Positions 13,701 through 14,278 of a stretch of 14,278 bases of DNA are shown here, piece by piece. How positions within the stretch are numbered: the stretch's first letter is position 1; every line of letters starts with the position of its first letter. The notes beneath the pieces were generated by a model. It had not been told where the DNA came from. It saw only the letters and a list, made by a program, of their open reading frames with translations, and ran no database searches. Made by a program: the position numbers and the translations under genes. The DNA lies in contig SLKW01000437.1 in NCBI GenBank assembly GCA_007134405.1, positions 1 through 14,278 on the forward strand. The letters are read 5' to 3'. The DNA comes from Paracoccaceae bacterium (GTDB taxonomy: Bacteria > Pseudomonadota > Alphaproteobacteria > Rhodobacterales > Rhodobacteraceae).

Positions 13701-14278
13701 TCACGTCACCCGCGCCCGCTTGCGGTATTCGGCGCGGTCCCAGGCGCGGGTCGCCATCACCTCGGCCAGCACCGCGACGGCCGTCTGGACCTCCGCCATC
13801 CCGATGAACAGCGGCGTGAAGCCGAAGCGCAGGATGTCGGGGGCGCGGAAATCGCCGATCACGCCGCAGGCGATCAGCGCCTGCATGATCGCGTAGCCCT
13901 CGGGATGGCGAAAGCTCACCTGACTGCCGCGCATCGCGTGCTCGCGCGGCGTGGCAAGCTCCAGCTCGGGGCAGGCGGCCTCGACGCCTTCGATGAAGGC
14001 GTCGGTCAGCTCCAGCGAGCGGGCGCGCAGATCGGCGATCTCGACCGCGTCCCAGACATCGAGCGCGGCATCCAGCGCCGCCAGCTGCAGCACCGGCGGC
14101 GTGCCCACCCGCATCCGTTCGATCCCCCGGCCGGGCCGGTAATCCAGGTCGAAGGCAAAGGGCGCCTCGTGGCCCAGCCAGCCCGACAGCGCCGGCACCG
14201 CGCGCTCGGCATGGCGCGGCGCGACATAGATGAAGGCCGGCCCGCCGGGGCCGGAATTGAGGTACTTGTAGGTGCAGC
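13701..14278 (-). CDS. kynU: Kynureninase, C-terminal part (cut by window edge)
   Basis: PLP enzyme cleaving kynurenine (or 3-hydroxykynurenine) to anthranilate (or 3-hydroxyanthranilate) and alanine. The 192 visible codons start inside the conserved GCTYKYLN motif, where Lys forms the PLP Schiff base. The frame continues SGPGGPAFIYVAPRH, then GWLGHEAPFAFDLDY, RPGRGIERMRVGTPPVLQL and FRAPDILRFGFTPLFIG near the end. All are typical of kynureninase, and the C-terminus looks intact, ending RKRARVT. The N-terminal half lies beyond 14278. It is upstream of kynA on the same strand, so the pair forms a tryptophan-to-anthranilate module. Confidence 0.95.
   Translation of the reverse strand, partial: CTYKYLNSGPGGPAFIYVAPRHAERAVPALSGWLGHEAPFAFDLDYRPGRGIERMRVGTPPVLQLAALDAALDVWDAVEIADLRARSLELTDAFIEGVEAACPELELATPREHAMRGSQVSFRHPEGYAIMQALIACGVIGDFRAPDILRFGFTPLFIGMAEVQTAVAVLAEVMATRAWDRAEYRKRARVT

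Overview
The window reads as chromosome of a high-GC alphaproteobacterium, most probably in the Rhodobacteraceae/Paracoccaceae. The evidence is very high GC at third codon positions, an exbB-exbD-exbD-tonB cluster with two unlike ExbD proteins, a kynurenine-pathway kynU/kynA pair, and a GAAC-N7-GAAC motif of the kind used by alphaproteobacterial LexA. I see no transposase, integrase, tRNA, rRNA, CRISPR array or phage gene. All genes except the AsmA gene lie on the minus strand.

From left to right: a short intergenic edge with a candidate SOS box (1-57). Next is a tightly overlapping operon, read right to left, of a small exported protein, ExbB, ExbD, a second ExbD with an altered proton site, and TonB (2940 down to 58). 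It would energise outer-membrane uptake receptors encoded elsewhere. Upstream is a cytochrome b561 (3562-3038) whose 5' region holds a strict 11-bp tandem array (seven units, 3646-3722). Then come a crotonase-fold enzyme (4559-3753), a divergent AsmA-family envelope protein (4722-6707), and a convergent PAS-PAS-GGDEF-EAL protein with a degenerate cyclase motif (8900-6741). That last gene has a recognisable promoter and a leader of about 208 nt that can fold in two ways.

The right part has a two-gene molybdenum hydroxylase of the isoquinoline-oxidoreductase type (2Fe-2S subunit, then Tat-exported Mo subunit; 11911-9203), a Tat/lipobox L,D-transpeptidase (12635-12000), and tryptophan catabolism: kynU (cut by the window edge) followed by kynA (13541-12702).

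The most interesting unlabelled structure is in the 159-bp kynU-kynA gap. A 31-codon ORF with two Trp codons begins inside the loop of one hairpin. It ends with its stop codon inside the stem of another hairpin, just ahead of the kynA ribosome binding site. This resembles the layout of a tryptophan-sensing leader peptide placed between two tryptophan-degradation genes. Second in interest is the switch-like leader of the c-di-GMP gene, and third the 11-bp repeat array. All are sequence-based inferences without database support.
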